In this document: one piece after another, positions 1 through 10,769 of the stretch
Layout of the letters: the number at the start of each line of letters is the position of its first letter
Position numbering within the stretch: the stretch's first letter is position 1
From: Steinernema hermaphroditum
Lineage: Eukaryota; Nematoda; Chromadorea; Rhabditida; Steinernematidae
DNA: 64,000 bases
NCBI GenBank assembly: GCA_030435675.1
Contig: CM059621.1
Span: 3,720,001-3,784,000, forward strand
Reading direction: 5' to 3'
Translations under genes and position numbers: made by a program
Notes under the pieces: model-generated
Database searches by the model: none
What the model saw: only the letters and a program-made list of their open reading frames with translations
Told to the model about the DNA's origin: nothing

Positions 1-726
1 TGACCCCTCATTCAGCAGCCGTTTTTTTGTTGAATGATCAATCACCACGTCATCATAAATGCACATTATCGCGAAATGAAAATTTCTAAAATGGCACGGC
101 GTCGCAGACATCGTTAATTTAATCAAGAGACTTAACAGATCGCAGACAGGAGAGCACGGGAAATGCACTATTCCTGAAACGTCATCGAAGAAGTTGCCAC
201 TTCTCATGTATGAAACATCAGTTGATCTTCGCGTAGCCATTTATCTTTATTCCAATTGAATCCCTAATTCAGATACCACGCTCAATGAGTACGTGCTCGT
301 TACCTCCACAATGACCGCCCTGTGTCTGAGATTAAATTGTTTTCATGGCCTCTTTACGGCCTCATGTCCTTCTCTCCCCAAAATTGTCTGTTTATACGTG
401 TAGCCAATAGAAATCATATGTTTTTGTCTGTCCCTGGGGTACTACGGTAGACGGCGTCGGCGGCTTCGTCGTTGCAGCACAATGCTACCTTCTCATTTTT
501 CGGGCGTGTCATCCGAATAAGCATCCCGTTGGCTTCGGCCGTGTTCGAGACGAAGGGGGGGAGTGAGAGGAGAAGAGGTTAGCACCCCCCGCGCGCACAA
601 ATCCCTCCTAGATTCGCGTTCGCGCGCGTCGCCACGCCCCTCGAAACGCGGATTCGCGCACTCTTAAAAGGCCGAAACACTGGTCGACACCCATCAAAAG
701 GAACCGTCTACTCCGCCAATTCGACG
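1..726. other. 5' flanking sequence of the first gene, no gene seen
   Basis: No reading frame here looks coding. The last 200 bases become GC-rich, and a TTAAAAGG stretch near 664-671 lies about 60 bases before the first ATG. It could act as a weak TATA-like element, which is an inference only. Confidence 0.4.
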
Positions 727-1288
727 ATGAACTCTGCCGTCTGCTCCGCGATACTCCTTCTGCTCGCCTTCGCCGGCTTCTCGGCCGCACGCACCCATGA
801 GCGCCGCTCCATACTGGGTCTGTCGTCAGGACTGTTCGGCCAAGATGAGGAGAAGCCAGTAAAGGACGATGGGTATGCTTAGGCGTTCACTGCACACTCT
901 TAAGCTTCTTTTGTTTTTATAGGTTCGAGATGAAGACAGTTGCAGACCAGGCTGGCCTTGTGTCCTACGACGATAACGGCGAACCGTACATGATGTGTGC
1001 CACCGGCAAGAACACCTTCCAGGCGTGTTACCTGCCGAAAGACAAGCCCGTCTACGATAAAGGCCTCGCGTGCTATGCCGTCTGGTTCGGATCACAGTCG
1101 TTCCAGGGATGCTGGGTGAATCCGATGGTAAGCGCTCTCTTTTCGTGTGTGCACTCACTGTATATTTCTAGCCTTCCCTCCGCCAGTGTGAGAAAAGAAA
1201 GTGCCGCGCCGACGGTCGATCCAAGACAGGCATCAACTTCTGCTGCTGCTTCGGAGACAACTGCAACGCAGATTACAGCATCGCCTGA
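727..1288 (+). CDS. secreted activin-type-II-receptor-like ectodomain protein, 3 exons
   Basis: Exons 727-872, 923-1127 and 1172-1288 join in frame to 155 residues. Introns of 50 and 44 bp have GT-AG ends and ATAG/TCTAG acceptors. Residues 1-20 form a clear signal peptide (Met-Asn, then a Leu-rich core ending Phe-Ser-Ala). The mature part has paired cysteines (74, 84, 99, then GCW near 111-113, 123, 128) and ends in FCCCFGDNCN at 140-149. The GCW ... C ... C ... CCC.GxxCN spacing is the signature of the three-finger activin type II receptor ectodomain. No membrane segment or kinase follows: the stop comes six residues after the last cysteine, and no splice donor lies just before it. A secreted ligand-binding or decoy role in TGF-beta-type signalling is possible but inferred. 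The alternative is a generic Ly-6/three-finger secreted protein. Overlapping antisense frames are shadows. Confidence 0.75.
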
Positions 1289-1497
1289 GTACGGGGAACA
1301 CCGTCAGCCCACCCATAGCGTTCGTATCCTCTTTGCCCCCTCCTCTCACTTTTCCCTCTTTTCCGTGTGCTGTCATTGTGTTTTTCCACGTGTTGCCGCA
1401 AGTCACGTGCTATCCCTTTGAGCGCCGGTGCGTGGGAATGTTGTAGCAAACAAATTGTTTGTATTTTTGGTTTGGTAATGCGGTTATTTATTTAAGT

Positions 1498-1508
1498 AAT
1501 AAAATAAA
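1498..1508 (+). terminator. poly(A) signal
   Basis: Overlapping AATAAA hexamers (AATAAAATAAA) lie about 210 bases after the stop codon of the activin-receptor-like gene, a reasonable 3'-UTR length for a nematode transcript. Confidence 0.5.
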
Positions 1509-3209
1509 TCAGTTGAAAGTGATAAAAGTATCGGTTTGGGAACGCATGCGTCGCTGACTAAAGGTTAGACAAACATTTGGCCCCTGTGGGATTGACGTTG
1601 CCGACACACTTCTGGAGTCACGCTGCCTCTGCTTGCTCATTACCCCGTTTTGGAACAGATGAACGGATGTTTAGCGGACGGCACGTTCAAAATTTAGGGC
1701 AGCCATGGTAACAAACAAGGAGCATATGACAGCGCTGAAGTGGAAGGCTATTCTTTCAAAGCAACATGGACACATGACCCGCGTCCACGATGAAAAGGCT
1801 TTATTTTTAGCGGACGTTTGTGCAACTTCGGTCCATAACGTGAAAACGTGGGGGAGTATTGCTTATGGAGCATTCTCTCGGATGCATCACAATGTGTCTT
1901 GAAAATTTGAATCAAAATAAATGGCGATGGTTTTGTACGTTATCTCAAATGTTTTAAACAGCCGAACTAATTACATCTGTAATGTTGAAGTTTGAGTACG
2001 GCTCAGATTGCGAACGTGCCAGTCATTTCCGTGCAATTATCCAGCTGCAATTATTTATAGGACAAAGAGGACGTCAGGAGGATGTCACATCCGGAAAACA
2101 ATAAGCGATTATCTTGCGCTTCTCAACGGGAAATGACATACAGCTCTGAAGCGCGTACATTATTTTTTCAGGTTCAAAATACTGGTGCCTTACGGAAGCC
2201 AGCACACTACTCTTCGGTATCTTTAAAACCTACATATACGGAATAAGTACTGAGTAGCATATCACATCGTTTTATGCATTTCTGATCCGTTTTTATTGCT
2301 TTGTGTTTTGCGGTATCAGAGATCCAATCTGTGAGATGGTCTTTCACTAGTGAACATTCTTTCGTTGCGTTTTTATAAATGTTTTTTCCTGTTTGATGAA
2401 CTATTGGTTTCTGAGTCCGTATTACGGTACCTCTAACATGGCTGTAATTCGTTCGTTGTTACCAAACGTGATGGCGATTGAACCGGGACGCGAGGGTAAC
2501 GTGCTAATCATCTTTTGCCACGAAAGGTGACTTTCATTAAATATTTTTGGGGCTGACCATCATGGGTGCTTGTGTTCTAAAACACTCTAAGATGGGGTAG
2601 CTTTGATTCTACCACGTGACCCCTCCATCTGATTGTGCATTTTGCCAACGAATATTGGTGTTGATGCAGTTGTTTCGCTTCCACATAATTGCCCTCTTCC
2701 TCTTTGAAGACCACAAATTCGCTTCGAAATAGCGTTGACATTTACAATCGCAACGAAGAAATTCTCGAAGTTTGGCTGCTAAAAATAAGTATACATTGGA
2801 TAAAGACTTTCGAAATGAAGACGTAAACAACCAGATGCTGCGTGAAGTGGGCGACACCTAATCACTTTTATGCAATCGTCTAGGGAGTGCAGCGATTGGC
2901 AAGTTCCGCGTGGGCTGATGACACAAACCAAGCTCCAAAATGCCACTTTGGGTGGTCTCCCGGCAAATGATGACAATATGAATTAGCAGTGCCTAGGTTC
3001 TAACTCCGAAGTTCCTTGGCGAAGATGCTTGTAATAGGCTTCGTCAACGAAAAGTACAGGTTTTTTAAAAAAGCACTAAAAAAGCGGCAAAGATTATAAT
3101 GGCCAGACGTCATACGCGCAATTTTTCGTTGGCTCTGAATAGGTGTTCAAAATATTTTGAGAAAACTGGAAAGATTGGGATGTGAACTTTTAAAAATCGT
3201 TTTCTCTGA
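1509..3209. other. intergenic, nothing recognised
   Basis: AT-rich sequence with only short frames on both strands. No repeat shared with the rest of the window was seen. Confidence 0.4.
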
Positions 3210-3473
3210 ACATGGTCTTTGAAACGAAAGCATATCGATAAAATAAGTGACAGCTTTAAAGTCATTAAGGCTGCTTTAGATCAAAACGCTAAATTAGATG
3301 ACACATTCGAGCAATTTCAGCGTGAAATCTGTGCTTCGCTTTTAATAAATGCGCTTACATGGGCAACAAAATATGATGAATGCATTCTCGCAACTGATGG
3401 CGAAATGTTTCATGTAAATGAACTGGAAAGAGTAATAAAACAGAGGTTTCGTTATTGTTTCAATAAAGTTTAA
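3210..3473 (+). CDS. possible coding exon, unknown protein
   Basis: A frame open from the TGA at 3207-3209 to the TAA at 3471-3473 reads as a plausible soluble, helix-rich protein of about 87 residues. It has many Lys/Asp/Glu, a DTFEQFQREICASLL stretch and a basic tail. There is no ATG near its start, and no flanking splice signal or second exon could be assigned, so it may be an exon, a decayed gene fragment or chance. No family is recognised. Confidence 0.25.
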   Translation, partial: TWSLKRKHIDKISDSFKVIKAALDQNAKLDDTFEQFQREICASLLINALTWATKYDECILATDGEMFHVNELERVIKQRFRYCFNKV

Positions 3474-4859
3474 TCTATCCTCCTTACTGTACTCCCGCTT
3501 ATCTCTTATCACCGGATCCTAAAACACTGATGTAGCCTGTTATATCCGCTGATCAGGTGTGCAGGGAGCACTCTTTTCTGTCGCCCTTTTGATCGTGCAA
3601 CACTCATGATACACACGGCTACAGAGGTCACGGCTGTGAAAAATTAACGACAATATGTAATAGCGTTATTATGTATCGTGTTCATCTTTACAGTTTTCCT
3701 ATTTTTTCCGCTTATGTGGTGTCTCAGAATTGTTTGTCTAGGCATTACGCAGTAGCAATCAGCAAAGTGCCAATTTCTACATCTGCTCGCGTAATCTAGG
3801 CAATGTAAATAAGAAGGAGCAGCAGATTATCACACCTGGCGCAGCACTGCACTGCCATAAATCAAATGAGTCTGCCCTTTTATAATAGATAAGTAGTCTC
3901 CGCATTATCTTCGGAAGGTACCCAGCTCAACGGCATTTAAATATATCAAGGCAGATTGGAGTTGTAGACGTCATATCGGGGGAGCTAAAACGATTCTAAA
4001 AATGACTCAGTTAACACGAGTGCATTTTCAATCCTGTTGAGAATTCATTTTTGTGCAGGTCGACAAAATATGTACTTAAAGGATGCGAATACTGAAAACC
4101 GGTTACAAAATGGGCTGCGCTAAAGACACTCCCAGCACTGATTGTTTGCAATATTCCCAAAAGATGGCACAATAATGCCTTTGGTGAACCATTGTATATT
4201 CACGGCCAGTAACATACCGCCATGATAACCGTGATCCGATCTTGAGCGAGGTCCCCGAGTGCATAGATCATGCGATAGGCGGTGACCAAAATTACGATCA
4301 TGCACGGATGAAGCTGAGCTACAGAACGAATTTATTCTCAGATATCTAGAATGGCACAATACAGCACGTTCAAGGTCAACAAAATCGAAGTGTACTTGTT
4401 CACTGGTGGTTCACCTGCACCCACATTACGGCTCTGGTACCAAACTCTAAGCAGTTATGAATGGTTTGAAGAACCCAATCAACAATGATGTCGTGCGTTT
4501 GAGTGCTTGCGTTAACATGCGTTTGTCTACATACAGCTGGACATTGGCTGACGTCCCTTAAATATTGTACGTATTTTCGGTGCAAACTATGAATGTCTTT
4601 AAAAGCTGACAGGATGACAACAATTGCATATCTGCATAGTGACACGTTTCTACCGTTAACCAGAAAAGAAGTGTCAGCAGTGTCAAGTTGTAGTGTCAAC
4701 ACACATCGCAGTTTTTTAGATATGTTTTAAGAAACAGTTGCCTTTAGGTTTCTGAAATGTTAAAAATAATTGCGCTGTCATTTCTGGCAACTTCTTCGAA
4801 AACAATGAGCCAAATGTTATTTTTTTCTCGTGCAAATTTGGATGCAAATCTTGTGCAAA
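3474..4859. other. intergenic, nothing recognised
   Basis: No convincing coding frame on either strand and no repeat shared with other parts of the window. Confidence 0.4.
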
Positions 4860-5125
4860 TCGAAGGTCGCCGACGCTCTGAGGACCAGCGAAGACGCAAC
4901 TCTCGGACCGCGGACCATCAGATGCAAGCTCAGAAGCGTCCGCTGTGTTGCAAACGATGTTCCGCTACTGCATCCGAAGATTTGCCGACTCCCAAATGCC
5001 CTATGAAGTGCGCCGCCACCCACCGGTTCGACATCAACGCCACGATGAAGCCACCTGCCAGACATCCTCTGTTTGTCTATTTTCGGTGTCGCGCAAGGCG
5101 TAATGCCTTTGATTCTTTGAAATAA
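4860..5125 (+). repeat. dispersed repeat family B, partial copy
   Basis: This segment matches 15914-16215 and, in reverse, about 27880-28090. Shared landmarks are GAAGGTCGCCGACGCTCTGAGGA at the start, CACCGGTTCGACATCAACGC in the middle and AAGGCGTAA(T/C)GCCTTTGATTC at the end. The other two copies are joined to the family A repeat, and this copy lacks that part. Short frames inside are partly conserved among copies, but stops interrupt each one. Confidence 0.7.
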
Positions 5126-5161
5126 GATCAAAGCAAATTTCGAATTCCTTGATCGCAAGTA

Positions 5162-5195
5162 CGCTTCCGTTGTTCCAACGCTTCCGTTGTTCCAA
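5162..5195. repeat. 17-bp tandem duplication
   Basis: CGCTTCCGTTGTTCCAA occurs twice head to tail with no mismatch, just after the family B repeat. Confidence 0.8.
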
Positions 5196-5881
5196 CTGTT
5201 CTAGTGAAGAGATCGCCAAAGCAAAGGACCACTGTGAAATCGTTAATGAGTAAGATTAGTTCACAAAAATTCCACTTAAAGCAAAGGTCTTGGGATCCAA
5301 AATGAATAGCCTTTAGTCTTAAGTTCAAAGAACGCTTTCAAGATGGAAGTGATGAACATTAACGCCCACTCTAGAGTACGCATGATTAAGCAGCAGACTG
5401 GCTCGTAAACAACCCGAAGAAATCTGGATGACTAGATAAACTGCCAAAGGCCAAAAGACGCATTCGCTTCCCAAGCAAATTTCCGTGATTTTGCACATGC
5501 AGCCAAAATGACGTCGTTTCTTTGGCACCGTCAGTTTGTGGCTGTCCCTTAACTCAGGCAATATCCTATTATGGATATTTCATAGTTATAATCGTTTTCA
5601 AGAAATTGAGGTACACGATACTAAAATAGACGACTCCAAGTGAGTTTGAAGACCGAGCTGTGACAGTTAGCAAGTATAATTGTATCAGACGACACGGGCG
5701 AGCGAAAGAGAGGAGAAAGGAACGTGATGGACAGAGCTGTGCCTTTGTGAAAAGTACGACGACTGCGCAATTTATGAAAACATGGAAATAACAATAGCCA
5801 ACCTAAATAATTCTATAATCACTGTGTCTAAGTGCGTTCCCTTGTTGATATTTTAGAGAAGGGTTAACGAAGTTTTTTCAG

Positions 5882-6567
5882 CTCAACTTCATCCGCAATT
5901 AGCAAGATTCAGTGATGCTCCTTTCCAGGATTTCGGTGCTTCGGTAGGCTTTACCAAGTTGCGACCTTTGATGAGCAAGAAAGACATCATGCGTTTCCAA
6001 TTTGGCCAGAAGGACCCAATCGACTTTGACCTTGTATTGATGAAAAACGAAGAACACATCAATAAGCGCATTTTGCTAGGAAAAGTATGATCATGCGTCA
6101 AAGAGTGGTGAACTACAATTTTGAATGCGCAGATGTCATTGGCCTTCCTGATGAAGTGAACGCTTATGCAATGTCGCACCTGGTTGCGCTTAAGGATCAT
6201 GCCGTTGATGAACGAGCTCGCATATTTTATGGTATTTCACTTTGCTCACCAGTCGTCCGCATTTGCAGAACTAAACCGGTGTCCTGTCCAAATTGGGGTA
6301 TTTGCTGAGCCGTTGTATATTCTTCATGCTTTACAAGAGATTGCAGGATGCAAACTTGATGTATCATAGCATTGTAACTAGTTACCTCTTACGAGTTCAC
6401 GAGTTTGTCTTTTTGTATCCTAAAGCCTGCACCTTACGACACGTCTCATACATGCACAAGAAAAACAAAATCACACTGTTGAGGCCGATCTTCTTTTGGT
6501 TTCGATTATAGATGATATCCGAGAAGAGCGATCAGACGTCCCATCAGTGTGCCTGGGCATTTGAGAG
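5882..6567 (+). pseudogene. partial multi-exon gene of unknown function, one phase break
   Basis: Four stretches read as coding and are bounded by good splice signals: 5882-6084 (acceptor TTTTTTCAG, donor GTATGA), 6133-6231, 6269-6360 and 6512-6567. Together they give about 150 residues, with passages such as LRPLMSKKDIMRFQFGQKD, KNEEHINKRILLGK, VALKDHAVDERARIFYELNR and PLYILHALQEIAGCKLD. Exons 2-3-4 join in frame, including a 37-bp intron that restores the frame exactly. Exon 1 ends in phase 0 while exon 2 needs one preceding base, so the first junction does not fit and no alternative GT was found. No start codon, 5' exon or clear 3' end was identified. I do not recognise the family. It may be a decayed gene, or a live gene with an exon I missed. 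Confidence 0.45.
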
Positions 6568-7359
6568 GTGAAGAGGTTGGATTCTGTCGAGTAACGGCGA
6601 TGGAGGACAGCGAACAGAGCGGCAACCATGATCGGCTGGCAGCGTAGACGTCGGTTCTAGCATCAACTACCCCAAAAGGCCTGGAACATTCATCATTGTG
6701 CCGACAACGACATCCAAGAACGACTGCTCACTCAACTCATTCTGTGAACCCTGCTCACCTCTTAGTTTACAGAAATACGCACATAAGTGAGGCATGAAGA
6801 CTTCCATTCTTGATTTTATGAGGAATGGAACACAGCTGCATTTTAGGGCGCCCAAGGTGCTTTTCGGCTCCAAGCATAACTTAGAGGATAATAATCACAT
6901 TCATAATGACGTCTAATTTTGTCATATGAGTGGAAGGTTCCATCGTTCACAAAGCGAACGTTACTAATTTCGGATCGAAGATCGAACCATCTATTTGAGC
7001 ACAACAATTACCCATTTTTACATGCGTAATGCATGTAAAAATACCCGTGCTTTAATCTAACGTCACATGTTTTTCGATCATAAATTTGACGGTTTCTATT
7101 CGAGAAGTGGAGCACAGACAAGTACGGGGATGACGCCCTGGATATGTGTATGTGTCGAACATGTATGTGTCGAACTTGTTCGACACATTAACTTGTCACC
7201 GACGACGGGCCATACAAAAAAAACCAACGATTCACCGTTCGTTGTCCCAAAAGTTTTCAAAATATTTTCGCTTTGATGCCATCCAGCCTGACCTTTGCCT
7301 CACATCCTGTTTTCTCAGATCCGACGCCCTCTTTCAGTGCTGTTAAGAGAAAAAAGTAG
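6568..7359. other. intergenic, nothing recognised
   Basis: No gene seen. A 9-bp-arm perfect inverted repeat, GTGTCGAAC TT GTTCGACAC, sits at about 7170-7190 next to a direct repeat of TATGTGTCGAAC. Its function is unknown. Confidence 0.35.
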
Positions 7360-7611
7360 ATCACTTCGGCCATTACGGCAGGAAATGTTTATTATCGCCA
7401 GTATTTGACGGAACAAACCAAACACCACTGTAACCTTATGATACGAGGAAATGGATCAACTTCGATATTTCTTGACGAGATTTCCGCACCAGCTTCGGAA
7501 ATCCTAGTGCGTAGCGTCATAAGACAGATGATGGATAACAATACAGTCGAACAGGAACTTATCGATTGGTGTAAAAAATGCCTTGCACTTTACTTTATTC
7601 GCTTTTCGTAA
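7360..7611 (+). CDS. possible coding exon, unknown protein
   Basis: The frame is open from the TAG at 7357 to the TAA ending at 7611. It reads as protein-like sequence of 83 residues, including FLDEISAPASEILVRSVIRQ and VEQELIDWCKKCLA. No splice signals or partner exons could be fixed. It lies 0.8 kb after the broken gene at 5.9-6.6 kb and could be part of the same locus, but no phase-compatible join was established. Chance or decay is also possible. Confidence 0.25.
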   Translation: MTSAITAGNVYYRQYLTEQTKHHCNLMIRGNGSTSIFLDEISAPASEILVRSVIRQMMDNNTVEQELIDWCKKCLALYFIRFS

Positions 7612-8244
7612 AAAGGACTTTTCTTTTATTACTACCAGGAAATCCTTATGCGATAACTCCAATTGAGCCGCTTGGCTCCAATTGGGTCTTCCTGTCTTAG
7701 CGAGCAGAATCCATTGAATCCACAAGCATTATATGAAAAAAGAACACGAGCACTTGAATCTGTGAAATCAGGGCTCAGGAGAGGCGAGAACTCCGTGCTT
7801 TGTGTGTGCATTCGGTTGAATATGGAAAAACTTTCCCATCAGTATTCCTCAAAATTTTCACTTAGATGGCTGTTGCAACTTATCTAATATAAATCCGGGT
7901 GTCCCAATCCGCACCACAAGCTAGAAATGAATGTCTTATTAGTGGCATATATTATTTGAACCCCATCGGACCAAATTTGTGGCGCACTTTTTGACACCAA
8001 TTTCACGTATCGTGTATGCGCTATCAGGGAAAAATGGCTGTTTCGGTTAAAAAAACAATTATCGCAAATCGGCCATGATACTACTTAGTGCAGGGGCACA
8101 GAGCCCCGATTTCGGATCATCTTGTAAAAGTCGAGGTATGCCGAGGGATTTCAGTGCTCACTGAACGGCATAGATGGAAAGCACCACACCTCCGAAAGCA
8201 AATCGCTTCTTTTCGTAGTCACGGGACCCGATACCCGAGTGGAA
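7612..8244. other. intergenic, nothing recognised
   Basis: Only short unrelated frames are present, and no shared repeat was seen. Confidence 0.4.
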
Positions 8245-8425
8245 AGCGATAATTCCATTAGAACAAGGGAGTCAACAAGGAAGGAAGAAGCTAAATCTTG
8301 TCGAGACACGTCGGTGGAGTTTACTTCGGAGTTGTCACGATTCTTGAAGTTCACGTGGTGGTCTTCCACGCCTTGCAGGAGCCGGGGTCACCAATCCGCC
8401 AAAAACGACCGCTCACCCATTCAGC
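8245..8425 (-). repeat. dispersed repeat family A, copy 1
   Basis: Read on the minus strand it runs GTGAGCGGTCGTTTTTGGCG, then CCCCGGCTCCTGCAAGGCG-TGGAA-ACCACCA. This matches the family pattern: GAGCGGTCGTTC, about 30 bases, CGGCTC-CAGAAGGC-TGGAACACCA, then GAAGCCGTAG. Confidence 0.6.
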
Positions 8426-10008
8426 GATCTTCAGAAAAAGCCAGGTCGTCATTGGTACAAATGAAAGATGAAATATTTTTCGTTGGTTTTTCGTTCCATT
8501 GTCATCAAAGGCCTTCTCTGACGTCATTCAACATGGGCTACACTTCAGGAACAAGTGGAACGGGAAGTCAGTCAGCAGCTAATTCCAAATGCCTCTTTGG
8601 AAGCTCAGCAATTATAAAATACAATTTTTTTATTGTGTGTATATGACAGATCCAAGTTTTTCTCTACTTAAAGAAAAACCATTTGACGTTCTAGTTGGTT
8701 CTAGTTCAGTCATCATCTTCAGGAACTACGTTGAAGAGTGCATCGTCAGCGGTCACCTGGTTGTGCCCTTTGATCATTCCATTTATAACGATTTCAATGG
8801 ATGTCGTCATGAATTAGGCTACGCGTCACCTAGCTCCCATTGACCATTTCCTATGTTTCTTTTCAGAGGTTGACAGGATCGCAGACGTGAGCACATTTAT
8901 GCCTATTAATAAACCATAGGACCACACATTCATAAGTCCTAATGCATCTCGGGGATCGGCGAAACGACGGCATGTCAAAGTCCACGAGTTCGGCAGACAC
9001 GTTTTTTGCAATCCTTTTAACTTTATGAGGCGTTAGTGCAAGCAGCCGCCCGCGGGTGAAAAGTGCATATTCGGAGGACGGAGCGCCGAATTCATAATCC
9101 TAAGGAGCGACGTCGAAAATAGGCCAGACATTAGAATATAGTCCGCTAATACGATGGGGACTATCAAAGTACGGGCTGGAAATGATAAATTTCAGTGGGC
9201 TCAGGAACAAAAATGACCATCTTCGCTGATACACATGTCGGAAATCTTCATAAATGTCTTTATATATCATGCTAATTCATATTTTTCTGATCGATATGTC
9301 GTTAGCGGTGAAGAGAGCAAGCCAAATGCCTGCCCTTCTAATAGAAGATTTAGATAAGTTAATGTGGACGATGACATGGATAGCGCATAATATCGTGGGA
9401 CTCGTTTGACTCAACTCTAGCTCAGTGGAGCTCTATGCAGAGGAGGTTCACGATAGTGCCATATTCATTACGACATAGAGTGAACCGGATTATCGCACAA
9501 CCAACAGTCAAACCGACTTCAGCAGTTCAACGTCTGCTCTTAAACGCACCTTCAGCCATCGCCGCTTTGAGGCTTTGGGAATGATGCAATCTGCTTGGTT
9601 TTCATATGCTCCACAGGAACCAGATAAACCCAGCGATATTCTTGTCCAATTTTCAGACGTCTAAAGTGGCGCAACACCAATGATGTGCGCATATAAACCG
9701 TGAAAACAGTGCTGAATTTGTTTTTGGTAAGCAGAAGGAATGCCCGTTACCATCAATCACTCATAGTATCTTGAGAAATTGAAAAGAGGCGAGAAATCAC
9801 TACGAAAGTCATTCTGAGTCTTCGTTTAGCTCAGATCAAATTCCGAAGATCGCTGCCACTCCGAAGTCTGCAATTTCAGCTGTTCCTTATAGGAATCCGC
9901 CGCATTTGCAGTGCTGTACCATCCTTCAACCATCGGACTCAGCTCTTTGTGGTTTCGATACCCGCAAAAAACTGGTAGGATTACTGTGTTCGGCGCTATT
10001 ATCAAACA
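8426..10008. other. intergenic, nothing recognised
   Basis: Short frames only, on both strands. Nothing here resembles known protein families or the repeats elsewhere in the window. Confidence 0.4.
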
Positions 10009-10068
10009 GTTTCCGGAATGGGGGGAGCGTTGCCCGAATGGAAGGACCGTTGCCGGAATGGGGGAAGC
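10009..10068. repeat. 20-bp tandem repeat, three units
   Basis: Three consecutive 20-base units at 10009, 10029 and 10049 follow the pattern GTT(T/G)CC(G/C)GAATGGGGGGAGC with a few substitutions each. Confidence 0.7.
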
Positions 10069-10159
10069 GGTGTAATACTGTTTGTTTGTGACCTTCTGAG
10101 ATGTCGTACACGACAAGGCCATCGACCGGGGGATATACACGGTTTGAACCAGAAAGATT

Positions 10160-10285
10160 CGATCGAATGAGTTCAGTGAGTGGTCGTGTAAGGCTTTACA
10201 TTGCCTCGGCTCCCACGAGGCCAGGAACACCAGGAAGCCGTAGCTCCACCGTTTCGCTAAGAAGAGTGTCACCACCGCCTGGTCA
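10160..10285 (+). repeat. dispersed repeat family A, copy 2
   Basis: It contains GTGAGTGGTCGT, then GGCCAGGAACACCAGGAAGC, CGTAGCTCCACCGTTTCGCT and AAGAAGAGTGTCACCACCGC. This is one of the best preserved copies and defines the 3' half of the family. Confidence 0.7.
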
Positions 10286-10505
10286 GCTAGCCAAGCCAAA
10301 GATTCACAACAACACCGAACTCCGCGCCACCCGTTGATAGTAGGATCTCTCCGTTCGTGCTACGGACTCTTCGCTATGGCATCGCTGTGCTCTACTCGGA
10401 CGTCAATACGACGCAGAAAGAAGAAGACGAACGACGACGGTGTAATATTTGGTCCCCTTTGTTTGGTTCAACGTGGGTAGTCCGCTGCGATCATCTTGTT
10501 GAGTT

Positions 10506-10769
10506 TCAAAGGAAGGAATAGTTTCGGAATAACATTACAAATTGTTCTAGTTCGTCGAGAGTTTGGCTCTTAAAAATTTTTGGGGTCATGTTTGTGTAAT
10601 TTTCTTGATCAGATAACACTTGTGTACCTTCTCTTGTGTTGCGGTCAGACATGCAATAATGCGCATAGCCATAGTCTGCACAGACTGCTAATGACTTCAC
10701 AGTATGTTGGTTGATCAGTCGTACAAGCCCAAGCCTTCGGATTCTAGGCACGACCCTGCGCCACGCCAC
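10506..10769 (-). CDS. unidentified 87-residue reading frame
   Basis: On the minus strand an uninterrupted frame from an ATG at 10769 to a TGA at 10506 reads as protein-like sequence. It has an Arg-rich start, a QTLDELEQFVMLFRNYSFL tail and four cysteine/tyrosine-rich central positions. It has no recognised domain, no paired exon and no promoter feature. It could be the relic of a transposon protein. Confidence 0.25.
   Translation of the reverse strand: MAWRRVVPRIRRLGLVRLINQHTVKSLAVCADYGYAHYCMSDRNTREGTQVLSDQENYTNMTPKIFKSQTLDELEQFVMLFRNYSFL

Noticed and set aside
826..1158. 110-codon minus-strand frame
   Set aside because: Antisense to the spliced activin-receptor-like gene, and it crosses both of that gene's intron boundaries.
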